Below, in pieces: positions 17,645 to 25,716 of a stretch of 40,643 nucleotides of DNA. Source of the stretch: a bacterium. GTDB taxonomy: Bacteria; Verrucomicrobiota; Verrucomicrobiia; Limisphaerales; UBA8199. The position numbers and the translations under genes are program-made. The stretch's first letter is position 1, and the number at the start of each line of letters is the position of its first letter. The DNA lies in NCBI GenBank assembly GCA_021784555.1, contig JAJYHY010000029.1, positions 1 to 40,643 of the forward strand, in the 5' to 3' direction. Under the pieces are notes generated by a model. The model had not been told where the DNA came from, did no database searches, and was given only the letters and a program-made list of their open reading frames with translations.

Positions 17645-18028
17645 ATGCAACTGTCCGATTTATCACCACAACAACTACGAAAGGCCGCTGACATCAAGGA
17701 ACGAATCGACGCGCTCCAAGCCGAACTGAACGAACTGCTGGGCGCGGCTGAAGGCTCTGAGGCGCCATCCAAACCCAGGGTGGCCGGGAGTCAGAGGCGC
17801 AAGGCGCATCCATCGCTCAAAGGCGATGCGAAGCTCACGATTCAGGCGGCGGTCCTCGAGGCGCTTGGGTCGGGGGAGGCGATGAGCAAGAAGGAAATCC
17901 TGCAGAGGGTCTCCGCCTTGCGGGGAGAGAATACCAACGCCGAGAGCCTTCGTCTCAGGCTTTATGAAATGAAGGCGAAGGATAAGACCATTACCAACCC
18001 TCAGCCTGGGTTCTACCAGTTGAGGTAG
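17645..18028 (+). CDS. Small protein with N-terminal coiled coil and C-terminal winged-helix-like domain
   Basis: 127 residues from the ATG at 17645 (an earlier in-frame start at 17609 adds 12 unlikely residues). Residues 1-40 (LRKAADIKERIDALQAELNE) form a heptad-like helix resembling the start of many small verrucomicrobial proteins. A basic linker (KPRVAGSQRRKAHPSLKG) follows. The last 60 residues (LTIQAAVLEALGSGEAMSKK, EILQRV, LRLRLYEMKAKDKTI, GFYQL) have the spacing of a winged helix-turn-helix, ending in a beta-hairpin-like turn. A DNA-binding regulator is possible; no named family was recognised. It stands alone, convergent with the CNNM operon about 70 bases downstream. Confidence 0.6.
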   Translation: MQLSDLSPQQLRKAADIKERIDALQAELNELLGAAEGSEAPSKPRVAGSQRRKAHPSLKGDAKLTIQAAVLEALGSGEAMSKKEILQRVSALRGENTNAESLRLRLYEMKAKDKTITNPQPGFYQLR

Positions 18029-18099
18029 CCAGTCCGGCCAAAGCCGGACAGGTTCAGGTGGCCCTCAGGGGCGGCCCAGCAGGAGCATTCATGGTCTAA

Positions 18100-19431
18100 T
18101 CAGGCCTGTCCGTCCCGCAGAGAGGCTTCCAGGTTGAGCCGCGTCACGAGAATGCCGGCCACTTCTTCAACGCGCAGGCGGTAACGGCCTAGTTCGACCT
18201 TATCTCCGGCTTTTGGGAAGCCGCCCAGCCGATGGGTAATCCAGCCGCTGACGGTGCTGATGCCTTCCTCCTGGAGCGGTTGGCCGACCAACTCCTCCAG
18301 TTCATGCAACGGCAACGCGCCGGCAATCTGCCACGAGTTCTCCGAAGTTCGGACCACCAGGGGCTTTTCCTGGTCAAACTCATCCTGGATCTGGCCGACG
18401 AGCTCCTCGAGGATATTCTCCATGGTTGCCAGTCCGGTGGTGCCGCCGTATTCATCGACCACGATGGCGAAATGCATCTTTCGTTCCAGGAACAATTTGA
18501 GGAGCCGCTCCAGGTGCGCGGTCTCGGGGACATAGATCAATTTGCGGGCTACTGAAGCCAGGTCCGCCCCGCTCCGCGTTTTCAGGCGCATGGCGTAAAG
18601 GTCCTTGATGTGAACGACGCCCAGGGTCTTGTCCAAGTCGCCTCCTTCACACAAAGGGAGGCGTGAATAACGGGTCTTCTCGGCCGTGTCGAGGCACTCG
18701 GCGATGCTGGCCTCCGTATTCAGGCAGACGATTTCGTGCCGTGGCCGCATGACCTCCCTGGCCAGGCGATGGCGAAGGTCGAGGGCGTTGAGCAGGAGAT
18801 CGCGCGAGAAGGAGGAGACTCCTGCCTGCTTCTGGGCCGCCGCAAAGAGCAGCCGCAGTTCCTCCTCCGAGTGGGCGCGTTCGACTTCGGAGACGGCGGC
18901 CAATCCGACCTGCTGAAGGAGCCATTGGGAGGTGGTGTTGAGAGCAATGACAAAGGGATAGGCAATCCGGTGGAACCAATATAGCGGATAGGCGATGGTC
19001 AACACTGTGGGCAGGGGCTTCTGAATCGCCAGCCATTTGGGGGCCTGCTCCCCGGCGCTGATGTGCAGGAAAGTGATGGTGGTGAAGCCGACGGCGAATG
19101 CCAGGGTGTGCCGCGCCTCCTCGGATTGAAGATGCATCCAGTTGAAAAGCGGGTGCAGGATGGCTACAAACACCGGTTCACCAATCCAGCCCAGGCCCAG
19201 GCTGGCCAGCGTAATGCCCAGTTGCGCGGCACTGAGGAACGAGTCCAGCCGATGCAGGATTGTGTTGGCCACCCGCGCCCTCCGGTGTCCCCGCCCGATG
19301 AGCGGACTCAATTGGGTGTCGCGAACCTTGACCAAGGCAAACTCGGCCGAGACAAAGAAGCCATTGAGCAACACAAGCAACAGCACCGCCAAGACCCGGA
19401 GCACGATGGAGATGGCGCTGTCGCCGGTCAT
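18100..19431 (-). CDS. CNNM/CorC (HlyC) family membrane protein with CBS pair
   Basis: 443 residues. An N-terminal CNNM (DUF21) membrane domain spans about 1-190, with hydrophobic segments (ISIVLRVLAVLLLVLLNGFF, FLSAAQLGITLASLGLGWIG, TLAFAVGFTTITFLHISAGE). It is followed by two CBS motifs (EVMRPRHEIVCLN near 215-235; VPETAHLERLLKLFLERKMHF, after about 295) and VVDEYGGTTGLATMENILEELVGQIQDEFD, a CBS signature. A C-terminal CorC_HlyC domain (WQIAGALPLHELEELVG onward) closes it. The family acts in magnesium/cobalt homeostasis or ion transport at the inner membrane; substrate here is unknown. It is the last gene of a three-gene operon; the upstream CNNM gene ends 1 base before its ATG. Confidence 0.88.
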   Translation of the reverse strand: MTGDSAISIVLRVLAVLLLVLLNGFFVSAEFALVKVRDTQLSPLIGRGHRRARVANTILHRLDSFLSAAQLGITLASLGLGWIGEPVFVAILHPLFNWMHLQSEEARHTLAFAVGFTTITFLHISAGEQAPKWLAIQKPLPTVLTIAYPLYWFHRIAYPFVIALNTTSQWLLQQVGLAAVSEVERAHSEEELRLLFAAAQKQAGVSSFSRDLLLNALDLRHRLAREVMRPRHEIVCLNTEASIAECLDTAEKTRYSRLPLCEGGDLDKTLGVVHIKDLYAMRLKTRSGADLASVARKLIYVPETAHLERLLKLFLERKMHFAIVVDEYGGTTGLATMENILEELVGQIQDEFDQEKPLVVRTSENSWQIAGALPLHELEELVGQPLQEEGISTVSGWITHRLGGFPKAGDKVELGRYRLRVEEVAGILVTRLNLEASLRDGQA

Positions 19432-19432
19432 G

Positions 19433-20422
19433 CTACAGATTCACCTCGCCGAATATGACCCGGAGCACGTCTTGCAGGCTGATGATGCCGCTCTCCCGCC
19501 GGTCGCGGCCCAGAACGATAGCCAGGCGCCGCCCGCTGCGCTGCATCCGGCGCAGGGCCACCTCCAGCCGCAGGTCTTCGTCGAGATACAGGGCGGGTTT
19601 GACGTGCTCGCCCACCGGCCGCTCCACGTCCAAATCCGTTTGGTAGAGCAGCGTGCTCAGGGTCACAAAACCGGCAACCCGCGATTGGCCGTCGCGCTCC
19701 TCGCAGACGGGCAGGCGGGAGAAGTTGCGGTCGCGGAAAACGCTTAGGGCCTGCCCGACCGGCGTGTGAACGGAGAGAGTGACCGCCTGCGCCAGGGGTT
19801 TCATGACCTGGCGAACCGTCAGCCCTTGCAGGTCCAAAACGCGGTTAATCATCGTGCGCTCCTCCGAGGTCAGGGCCTGGGCCGATTGCTGCATGACCCA
19901 TCGGAGTTCCTCGCGATTGCCGAATAGCCGGCCGGTGAAAGCCCGCCCTCCGCGCCACCGCAAGAGGAGGCCGGAGACCCATTCCACCAGCTTGACGAGC
20001 GGGCGCAGGGCAAAATCGACCGCCCTGAAGGGCCGCGCCAGCAGCAGGCAGAGGCGGGTCGGACGCTTGCGAAAGAGCATTTTCGGGAGCAGATCGAAGA
20101 GGCTGTAGAACAGGAATACCGTGATGGCATAGACAAGGGAAAACCAAACCAGGTGATAGGCCAAGGCCCGATGCACCACGATGATCAACCAGCCGAGAAT
20201 CAGAAAGTTCGCCAATGTATTGCCGACCAGGATTGTCCACAAAAATGTCTCGGGATGTTCCAGATACTCGTGCAGGACCTGCGCCGAGAGCCGCCCAGCG
20301 CGCACCTGTTGCCGTATCTGGAGCCTGCTCAGGGCGAACACCCCCGCCTCCATTCCGGAAAGGAGGAACGAAAGCGCCAGGCAGACGCCGAAGACGCACC
20401 AGGCAAGAAGGTCATGATCCAT
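19433..20422 (-). CDS. CNNM domain protein with CBS pair, lacking the CorC_HlyC domain
   Basis: 329 residues with the DUF21 membrane domain at the N-terminus (LLSGMEAGVFALSRLQIRQQ, then FLWTILVGNTLANFLILGWL, then a YAITVFLFYSLFDLLPKMLF segment). CBS motifs follow (QVMKPLAQAVTLSVHTPVGQ; FSRLPVCEERDG; LYLDEDLRLEVALRRMQRSG; SGIISLQDVLRVIFGEVNL). The chain stops right after the second CBS, so the CorC_HlyC module present in both neighbours is absent. LLPKMLF resembles the E-x-x-P-K of canonical family members but with D-L-L-P-K. Short CNNM proteins are known, so this need not be a truncation. It is the middle gene of the operon, 11 bases after the first. Confidence 0.85.
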   Translation of the reverse strand: MDHDLLAWCVFGVCLALSFLLSGMEAGVFALSRLQIRQQVRAGRLSAQVLHEYLEHPETFLWTILVGNTLANFLILGWLIIVVHRALAYHLVWFSLVYAITVFLFYSLFDLLPKMLFRKRPTRLCLLLARPFRAVDFALRPLVKLVEWVSGLLLRWRGGRAFTGRLFGNREELRWVMQQSAQALTSEERTMINRVLDLQGLTVRQVMKPLAQAVTLSVHTPVGQALSVFRDRNFSRLPVCEERDGQSRVAGFVTLSTLLYQTDLDVERPVGEHVKPALYLDEDLRLEVALRRMQRSGRRLAIVLGRDRRESGIISLQDVLRVIFGEVNL

Positions 20423-20433
20423 AGGTTCGGCGC

Positions 20434-21666
20434 TTATTTGGCCTTTTCAACCAGAATCTCGCGCACCCGGCGCTCGTCCGCAATCCGGGTGGTCAGCTTC
20501 AGTCCGCGAAAGTTGGCCGCCTCGCCCGGCTTGGGGACAACCTCCAAAAGGCTCATGAGCAGCCCGCCCATGGTCTCGACCTCCGGCACATCGCCTAAAG
20601 CCGGGTATTCGCGCCGGAAATCGTCCAGGCGCAAGGTGCCCGCGACCCGCCACCGCCCCGGTCCCAGGTTCTCCAGGACGAATCCCTCCGGCTCCTCCTC
20701 GTCCCGTATCTTGCCGATCACCTCCTCCAGAATATCCTCCAGGGTCACGATGCCGGCCGTGCCGCCGAATTCATCGAGAACAATCGCCAGCCCGCGCTGC
20801 TGGAGTTGGAGGCTCTTGAGGAGTTGAAGGAGGTTCATCGATTCGGGCACAAACGAAGGAAACTCAATGGCGTCGGCCAGGTCGAGGGCGGGCCCCAGCA
20901 GCAAGGCCCGGGTGTTGAGGATGCCCACAATCGTATCCGGAGTTTCGTCATAGAGCGGCAGGCGGCGGTGGCGGTAGCGGCGGGCGGCGGCGATCATCTC
21001 CTCGATGGAGAGCTCGTCGGAAAGCGCGGCCATTTGAGGACGCGCTTTCATGACCTCCCCGGCCGTGCGCCGGTCGAGGCTAATGATTTGGAGAATGATC
21101 TCCTTTTCCGATTCGGCCAGGGTCCCCTGTTGGTAGGCCATCTCAAGAAGTTCCTGGTAGTCAGCGTCCGTCAGCACACTTTGAGGATAGAGTGTGCTGG
21201 AAGTCATCAGCCTAAGGAGCAACAGGTTGATCTTCTGGGCCACTCGGCAGAGCGGGGCGCTGGCCACCAGCACGAGCAACAGAGGCCGGGCTACTCTGAG
21301 TGACCACCGCTCGGCTTGGCGCACGGCCATGGTCTTGGGGAGCACTTCGCAGCCGAAAAGCACCAACACTAGCAGCCCGGCCACCGTGCCCGCCAGCGGC
21401 CAGCGCCCGGTTATTGCCATCCAGAGAGCCATAGCCAGCATCGCGGCGGTAGCGAAGGTATTGCCCAGGACCATCGTCGCCAGCATGTCCTCCGGGCTGG
21501 CCAGCAATCGCAAGACCGTCCCGCCGCTCTGCGGCTCGCGCTCAGCCAGATGGCGCGCCTGCCATTTGCTCAGAGAAAAGAGAGCGGTCTCCGCCAGGGC
21601 AAAAAAGAAACTTGCCCCTCCGAATACCAGCACAATGACCAGGGCGATTATCGGCGTGGCCGCCAT
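20434..21666 (-). CDS. CNNM/CorC (HlyC) family membrane protein with CBS pair
   Basis: 410 residues from the ATG at 21666; the frame is open further upstream to 21801 but that part has no family resemblance and the ATG begins with a typical hydrophobic start (AATPIIALVIVLVFGGASFF). DUF21 domain with FALAETALFSLSKWQARHLA and a GCEVLPKTMAVR segment carrying the conserved E-V-L-P-K. CBS pair: EVMKARPQMAALSDELSIEE and VPESMNLLQLLKSLQLQQRG, then VLDEFGGTAGIVTLEDILEE. The C-terminal CorC_HlyC domain (WRVAGTLRLDDFRREYPALG) is complete. First gene of the operon, divergent from the beta-barrel gene with about 170 bases between. Same ion-transport/homeostasis role as its two paralogues; the specificity is not visible. 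Confidence 0.88.
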   Translation of the reverse strand: MAATPIIALVIVLVFGGASFFFALAETALFSLSKWQARHLAEREPQSGGTVLRLLASPEDMLATMVLGNTFATAAMLAMALWMAITGRWPLAGTVAGLLVLVLFGCEVLPKTMAVRQAERWSLRVARPLLLVLVASAPLCRVAQKINLLLLRLMTSSTLYPQSVLTDADYQELLEMAYQQGTLAESEKEIILQIISLDRRTAGEVMKARPQMAALSDELSIEEMIAAARRYRHRRLPLYDETPDTIVGILNTRALLLGPALDLADAIEFPSFVPESMNLLQLLKSLQLQQRGLAIVLDEFGGTAGIVTLEDILEEVIGKIRDEEEPEGFVLENLGPGRWRVAGTLRLDDFRREYPALGDVPEVETMGGLLMSLLEVVPKPGEAANFRGLKLTTRIADERRVREILVEKAK

Positions 21667-21838
21667 ACATTGAGCATGCCGGAAGAAGAGGCCAAAAGCA
21701 ACTGCAAGGCTGGAACCCCTGGAGTGCGGCGCGGACCGCCGCTTTCGGTTTCTCCCCCCTCCCAAATCTAAGATGAACTGCTCAATGCGCTCATCCGGCA
21801 CTTGCCCACACGCCGGCTTTCGGCTAACAAACAGCCCC

Positions 21839-23056
21839 GTGATACGTTTTCAGCGTTGGCTGCTCATGTTATCCGTGGCGGGGTGCCTTGGTCCGTTGAA
21901 CTCCATCGGCCAGATCGACTCCACAAAACGCGAGCTCATTCAGTTGGGCTATAACGCCGCCCTGGAAGGTCATCCGCCGCTTTCGGCTTACGCCTTTTTC
22001 TACCTGAACGAGCCGGAGTTTGTAAACACGAATATGGCCTTGCGGCTGGCTATCGCGCCAACTTACCTGGATTCAGAGTTGGGCTTTCGTCATCTGCTCG
22101 GCCCAAACACCGACCTGGGAATCGATCTGGCCGGAGGCGGCTTCGCGGATTCCTACGACGAAATCCACCAGGGCACATTTCTGCCGGCGGAATCGTTCGA
22201 CGGTCATGGCGGCGAATTCGGCTTAAGCGTCTATCACCTCTTCAACCCGGGGCAAACAATTCCCCTTTACGGGGTATTGCGGGGCCTGGGCCACTATGCC
22301 ACTTACTCCCGCAACAGCGACACCGCTGACAATTTTGAACTGCCTCCCGATCATGAGACTTATTCAGTGCGCGCGGGCGTCCGGTGGGGGGGGCGCGCCC
22401 CAACGCTCTTTCCCGCCTTCTCGATGGAATTGTCGGCCTGGTACGAGGGCCGGTTCCGGTCAACCTCAGGCACTTACGGCTATGACGATCGCACGCTGGA
22501 GCCGCAGTCGCACCTGTTTTGGGCACAGGCGGGTCTGGGCTATACCTTGCCCAAGCTTAAGCACAGCTTTCACGCGGACCTTACGGCGGGAACGAGTCTG
22601 GACGCCGACCGCTTCAGCGCCTATCGGCTTGGAGGGCTCTTGCCATTGGTCTCTGAGTTCCCCCTCTCGCTGCCGGGGTATTATTACCAGGAAATCAGCG
22701 CCAAAGACTTTGTCCTGCTCAGCGGGAATTACATCATCCCCTTCGACCAAAAGCAGCATTGGAACCTCGACCTGAGCGCCGCCGCCGCCTGGGTGAACTA
22801 TCTGCCCGGACTGACCCAGCCCGGAAACTGGCAAAGTGGGGTGGGCGCCGGCCTCCTGTATAAGGCGCGTTCGTGGCGGGTTGCCATTGGGTATGGCTAC
22901 GGTATCAACGCGATTCGCTCCCACGGCCGGGGGGCCGATAGCGTCGGCGTCCTGATGCAGTTCGATCTTGAGGAGGCCAAAGGGAACCTGTTCAGACCCT
23001 CCGAACCGGGGCTGTGGCGTGGAATTGAGCGGATATTCGGCCTGTTTGGCGATTAG
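21839..23056 (+). CDS. Predicted outer-membrane beta-barrel protein, function unknown
   Basis: About 405 residues from a GTG at 21839 that gives a good signal peptide (IRFQRWLLMLSVAGCLGPLN); the open frame begins at 21773 but that part is not signal-like. The mature protein is made of alternating strands rich in aromatic and glycine residues (YSVRAGVRWGGR, MELSAWYEGRFRS, LFWAQAGLGYTLPKL, SFHADLTAGTSL, RVAIGYGYGINAIRSHGRGA), typical of a 12-14 strand outer-membrane barrel. Partial resemblance to Omp85/BamA-like C-terminal barrels (YYYQEISAKDFVLLSGNYIIP). The terminal residues GIERIFGLFGD lack the usual C-terminal aromatic. Role: unknown. It is followed by the inverted repeat at 23063-23247. 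Confidence 0.65.
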   Translation: MIRFQRWLLMLSVAGCLGPLNSIGQIDSTKRELIQLGYNAALEGHPPLSAYAFFYLNEPEFVNTNMALRLAIAPTYLDSELGFRHLLGPNTDLGIDLAGGGFADSYDEIHQGTFLPAESFDGHGGEFGLSVYHLFNPGQTIPLYGVLRGLGHYATYSRNSDTADNFELPPDHETYSVRAGVRWGGRAPTLFPAFSMELSAWYEGRFRSTSGTYGYDDRTLEPQSHLFWAQAGLGYTLPKLKHSFHADLTAGTSLDADRFSAYRLGGLLPLVSEFPLSLPGYYYQEISAKDFVLLSGNYIIPFDQKQHWNLDLSAAAAWVNYLPGLTQPGNWQSGVGAGLLYKARSWRVAIGYGYGINAIRSHGRGADSVGVLMQFDLEEAKGNLFRPSEPGLWRGIERIFGLFGD

Positions 23057-23062
23057 TTCGTG

Positions 23063-23247
23063 GTAAACATTCGGCTAAACAGGAGGCAACAGAGGAAACT
23101 GAGGCAGGCAGCCGAGCGAGAGCCCCGTTGGCGGGGGCTGGCAATTGCGCACGGGCAGGTGATCTGCGTGAGCCATCGCCCCCCGTTGGAAGCCACGAAT
23201 ACCCTTCGCCGTTTTCTCTGTTTTCTCCTGTTTGCCCGAATATTTAC
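23063..23247. repeat. Inverted repeat with 37-bp arms (about 31/37 identical)
   Basis: The left arm (23063-23099, starting GTAAACATTCGGCTAAACAG) and the right arm (23211-23247) are near reverse complements with about six mismatches. The roughly 110-base interior has no recognised gene. Purine-rich arms like this (AACAGGAG, AACAGAG) are dispersed-repeat-like. It lies between the barrel gene stop and the stop of the retropepsin-like gene, so it could be a bidirectional terminator or a MITE-like relic. Confidence 0.75.
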
Positions 23248-23277
23248 AGTTCGTGGGGCGCGGGTCCCCAATGACCA

Positions 23278-23730
23278 CTACCGAGTTAGGGACCGCGAAA
23301 CAAGGGGCGGAGAAACCGCCTTGAGTTTATTCACGGGTTGGTCGGGATGTGCCGGATTGGGCACCAAACAGCGCCGCCTGCAATCCACCTGTAGGTCCAT
23401 GACCTCAAGCACTGTTTGGCCGATGAGCACTTCGTCGCCCAGTACATAAGCCTCCTCTTCGGCCTCACGCCCCATAATCTGAAAAATGACGCCTCGGACC
23501 ACGCCGACCGCTTCCTTGCGCCCATCGGCATACTCGACGACTTGCCGCCGCCGCGTCTTGAGTCCAAGCCGCTCCGCGACATGCGGCGGCAAAACGGAGC
23601 GCACGGCGCCGGTATCGACCATGCCTGTGGCCACCACCGCTCGAGCCTGGGCGGGGCGGAGCCGGCCTTCCTCGACCGCTTCGGCATCAAGGAGGTTCAT
23701 CAGGTTCACCTGGACTTTAACTTCGCCCAT
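23278..23730 (-). CDS. Retropepsin-like (clan AA) aspartic protease domain protein
   Basis: 150 residues. The catalytic motif D-T-G lies at 39-41 (GMVDTGAVRSVLPPHVAERL), followed by flap-like strands (RRRQVVEYADGRKEAVGVV) and the ILG-type motif of this group, here V-L-I-G-Q-T-V-L-E (DEVLIGQTVLEVMDLQVDC). Single-domain clan AA proteins of this size are common in cyanobacteria and Verrucomicrobiota; they would act as homodimers. The start at 23730 follows GGAAAGAGAA, a usable Shine-Dalgarno sequence; an open frame continues upstream but runs antisense through tRNA-Leu and is not coding. Substrate unknown; the downstream C-terminus is slightly longer than the catalytic domain. Confidence 0.8.
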   Translation of the reverse strand: MGEVKVQVNLMNLLDAEAVEEGRLRPAQARAVVATGMVDTGAVRSVLPPHVAERLGLKTRRRQVVEYADGRKEAVGVVRGVIFQIMGREAEEEAYVLGDEVLIGQTVLEVMDLQVDCRRRCLVPNPAHPDQPVNKLKAVSPPLVSRSLTR

Positions 23731-23858
23731 TTCTCTTTCCGGTTCTCTGGCTGTTCTCATACCCAACTCACTCTCGCTCCGCAATCTGAAAACTCCAGCC
23801 GTTCCACGAATCTGCTTGCACTCTGGGCCGAGGGCTGGTTCATTGATGGCAGCCGCAG

Positions 23859-23943
23859 GCGCATATGGCGGAATTGGCAGACGCGCTACTTTGAGGTGGT
23901 AGTGGGGTAACCCGTGCAGGTTCAAGTCCTGCTATGCGCACCA
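23859..23943 (+). tRNA. tRNA-Leu (anticodon GAG)
   Basis: 85 bases with the 3' CCA encoded. Acceptor arms GCGCATA and TATGCGC pair fully. The anticodon arm CTACT / GGTAG encloses loop TTGAGGT with anticodon GAG at 23893-23895. A variable arm with GGG/CCC marks a class II tRNA, and the T-arm (GCAGG TTCAAGT CCTGC) is complete. The tyrosine integrase lies directly downstream, so the 3' half of this gene is the probable integration site of the island. Confidence 0.95.
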
Positions 23944-24005
23944 GTTTTCCTGGGGAAAATGGTGGGTTGGCCGCTTTCCCCCAAGATTCCCCCAATATTT
24001 TGGGG
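23915..24005. other. Probable integrase attachment region (attL/attR side) at tRNA-Leu 3' end
   Basis: The tRNA T-arm and acceptor (23915-23943) are the usual core for tRNA-directed tyrosine integrases, and the integrase begins within about 145 bases. Two small perfect hairpins follow: TTTTCC/GGAAAA (23945-23959, loop TGG) and CCCCAA/TTGGGG (23990-24005, loop TATT), which could be arm sites or directionality elements. No second copy of the tRNA 3' end was seen in the window, so the other boundary is not defined. Confidence 0.45.
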
Positions 24006-24154
24006 CGGTTACGGGACGAAAGCGAACAGAGCGAACAGAACGTGAAATGCCCCAAGCGCCTCCGACATCGTGGCAAAGGCAAGGTCTTGGCGACCATCTA
24101 TAAGCGCCCGGAGGCTATCGCCTTTACTGGCGCACGCGGGTCGATGGCAGGCCG

Positions 24155-25423
24155 GTGAGCCGGGTGAAGGACTGTGCCACCTACAGCGAGGCCAAGCGCG
24201 AGGGAGACAAGGTGGTCGGGGACCTAGTCAAAAGCTCCCAGGCCGCCGTTCTATCGCCCGGGCAGACCAGTGACGCCCTGGCTGCGCTTCAGCGGCTCCA
24301 ACGCTTCTACCGAGACACTGGACAGCGCGTTTCCCTGCTTGCTGGAATTTCCGGCTACTGTGAGGCGGTTGCTCGGCTTAACGGACGCACACTCGCCGAG
24401 GCCGTTGACGGGTTCCTCAGCACTGCCGTCATGGTGCGCCGGAAGGATCTCGCGGAGGCCGTCGAGGAATTGATAGCCACCGAAGAGCCGCGCACCAGAG
24501 CTGCCGATGGCCGGCGGGCGCAACTCTCACCGAAGTACGCCTACAACCGCGCCATTATGTTGCGCCGATTCGCGGGCGCCTTCCCCGACACAGCCGTGTC
24601 CGACCTGACCAAGGACGACCTGGACGCATTCATTTCGAACCTCGCCGACCTGAAATCAAGGTCCCGCAACGGCAAACCGGTTGCCTCCTCAAAAGCCCGG
24701 AATCATCACCGGGCCGCCATCCGCCAATTCCTCCAATGGGCGGTCCGCAAGGATTACCTGCCCGTGAACCACCGCCTGGCCGAGGCAGACGCCATGCGCC
24801 CCGAACACGGCAACGAGGCGGAAATCGAGTTTTACACCCCCGCCGAACTGGCGGCACTACTTGAAGCCGCGGACGGGCCGGAGGAAAGCTCCATGCGCGC
24901 CATGATCGCCATCGGCGGACTGGCCGGACTCCGGACCGCCGAATTGCTCCGGTTGACCTGGCAGGATGTTTGGCGCGTCGAGAATCACATCGAGGTTACG
25001 GCCGGCAAGGCCAAGACCCGCCAGCGCCGCCTTGTCGAAATCTGCCCCGCCCTGGCCGCTTGGCTCGAACCATACCGCGCCTTCACGGAGGGCCAGCTTT
25101 GCGGCCTTCACGAAATCACCTGGCAGCAGCATTTCGTTGCCCTCTGCGAAGGGACGCGCGTCGAGGTCAAAGGCAGGCTGGTTCCGGTTCAGCGCAAACC
25201 TAATTGGTTGCGCCACGCCTTTTGCTCCTACCACTTCGCCTTGCACGGCAACGAGAACCTGACCGCCCAGCAGGCCGGCAACTCGCCCGCCATGGTCCAT
25301 CAGCATTACAAAGGGCTGGCCACCAAGAAAGAGGCGGAAGCCTGGTTCGCCGTGGCCCCGGAGCAGCCCGCCAATGTCCTCCTCCTCGCCGCCCGGCAAG
25401 CCACCGTAACACAACCAAGCTGA
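24155..25423 (+). CDS. Tyrosine recombinase (phage/island integrase), N-terminus frameshifted
   Basis: 422 residues from the GTG at 24155. The catalytic set is R260 (GLAGLRTAELLRL), K285 (AGKAKTRQR), N-W-L-R with R353 in place of H-x-x-R, H382 and Y385 (MVHQHYKGL), so the active site is complete apart from an N for the first histidine, which occurs in related integrases. The core-binding domain spans about 125-205. Translation upstream shows a lesion: TTG at 24087 starts MATIYKRPE, the normal N-terminus, but the frame is lost between 24104 and 24113; the correct continuation (YRLYWRTRVDGRPVSRVKD) is in the frame of this ORF, which meets a TAA at 24101. A one-base indel explains it. The arm-binding N-terminus may therefore be lost, or this is a sequencing error. 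It lies just after tRNA-Leu and would integrate the island there. Confidence 0.85.
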   Translation: MSRVKDCATYSEAKREGDKVVGDLVKSSQAAVLSPGQTSDALAALQRLQRFYRDTGQRVSLLAGISGYCEAVARLNGRTLAEAVDGFLSTAVMVRRKDLAEAVEELIATEEPRTRAADGRRAQLSPKYAYNRAIMLRRFAGAFPDTAVSDLTKDDLDAFISNLADLKSRSRNGKPVASSKARNHHRAAIRQFLQWAVRKDYLPVNHRLAEADAMRPEHGNEAEIEFYTPAELAALLEAADGPEESSMRAMIAIGGLAGLRTAELLRLTWQDVWRVENHIEVTAGKAKTRQRRLVEICPALAAWLEPYRAFTEGQLCGLHEITWQQHFVALCEGTRVEVKGRLVPVQRKPNWLRHAFCSYHFALHGNENLTAQQAGNSPAMVHQHYKGLATKKEAEAWFAVAPEQPANVLLLAARQATVTQPS

Positions 25424-25450
25424 TTGCACGTGAGAAACAAGGATCGCCCG

Positions 25451-25714
25451 TCAAGCTGGCCGGGGTCCGCCGCCGAGGCGATAGTCTGGGCGCTGGGCGA
25501 CAGACCGATACTCGCGCAGATCGCCGGCAATCTCCACCGCGTAGATGAGGCGCCCGTAATGGGCCGAAAGCCGTTGAATCTTGTGGGGACGCAACCGCGC
25601 ATCGAAGGGATCGTTCCTAAAGATTTCAAACGCGGCTTTGGCAGCGTGTTTTTGCTCTGGAGAGAGTCTGCGCAACGCCTTGCGAAATCCGGGCGTCGTT
25701 CGGAAGAGGCGCAC
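25451..25714 (-). CDS. RelE/ParE-superfamily toxin
   Basis: 87 residues from a GTG at 25714. RLFRTTPGFRKALRRLSPEQ, then DPFDARLRPHKIQRLSAHYG, then GRLIYAVEIAGDLREYR match the beta/alpha core of RelE-like mRNA interferases and ParE-like gyrase toxins. After GDLREYR the usual final strand (a D-x-x-x-x-L-x-x-I-G-x-H-x-E segment) is not recognisable, so the C-terminus may be altered and activity reduced. The GTG is 2 bases after the antitoxin stop, so translation is probably coupled. The gene is convergent with the integrase (27 bases). Confidence 0.75.
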   Translation of the reverse strand: MRLFRTTPGFRKALRRLSPEQKHAAKAAFEIFRNDPFDARLRPHKIQRLSAHYGRLIYAVEIAGDLREYRSVAQRPDYRLGGGPRPA

Positions 25715-25716
25715 GC

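Noticed and set aside
21773-21838. Longer start for the beta-barrel protein at 21773
   Set aside because: The first 22 residues break the signal peptide; GTG 21839 fits better, though the choice is not certain.
23730-23925. Longer N-terminus of the retropepsin-like protein
   Set aside because: The extension runs antisense across tRNA-Leu; the ATG at 23730 has a ribosome-binding site.
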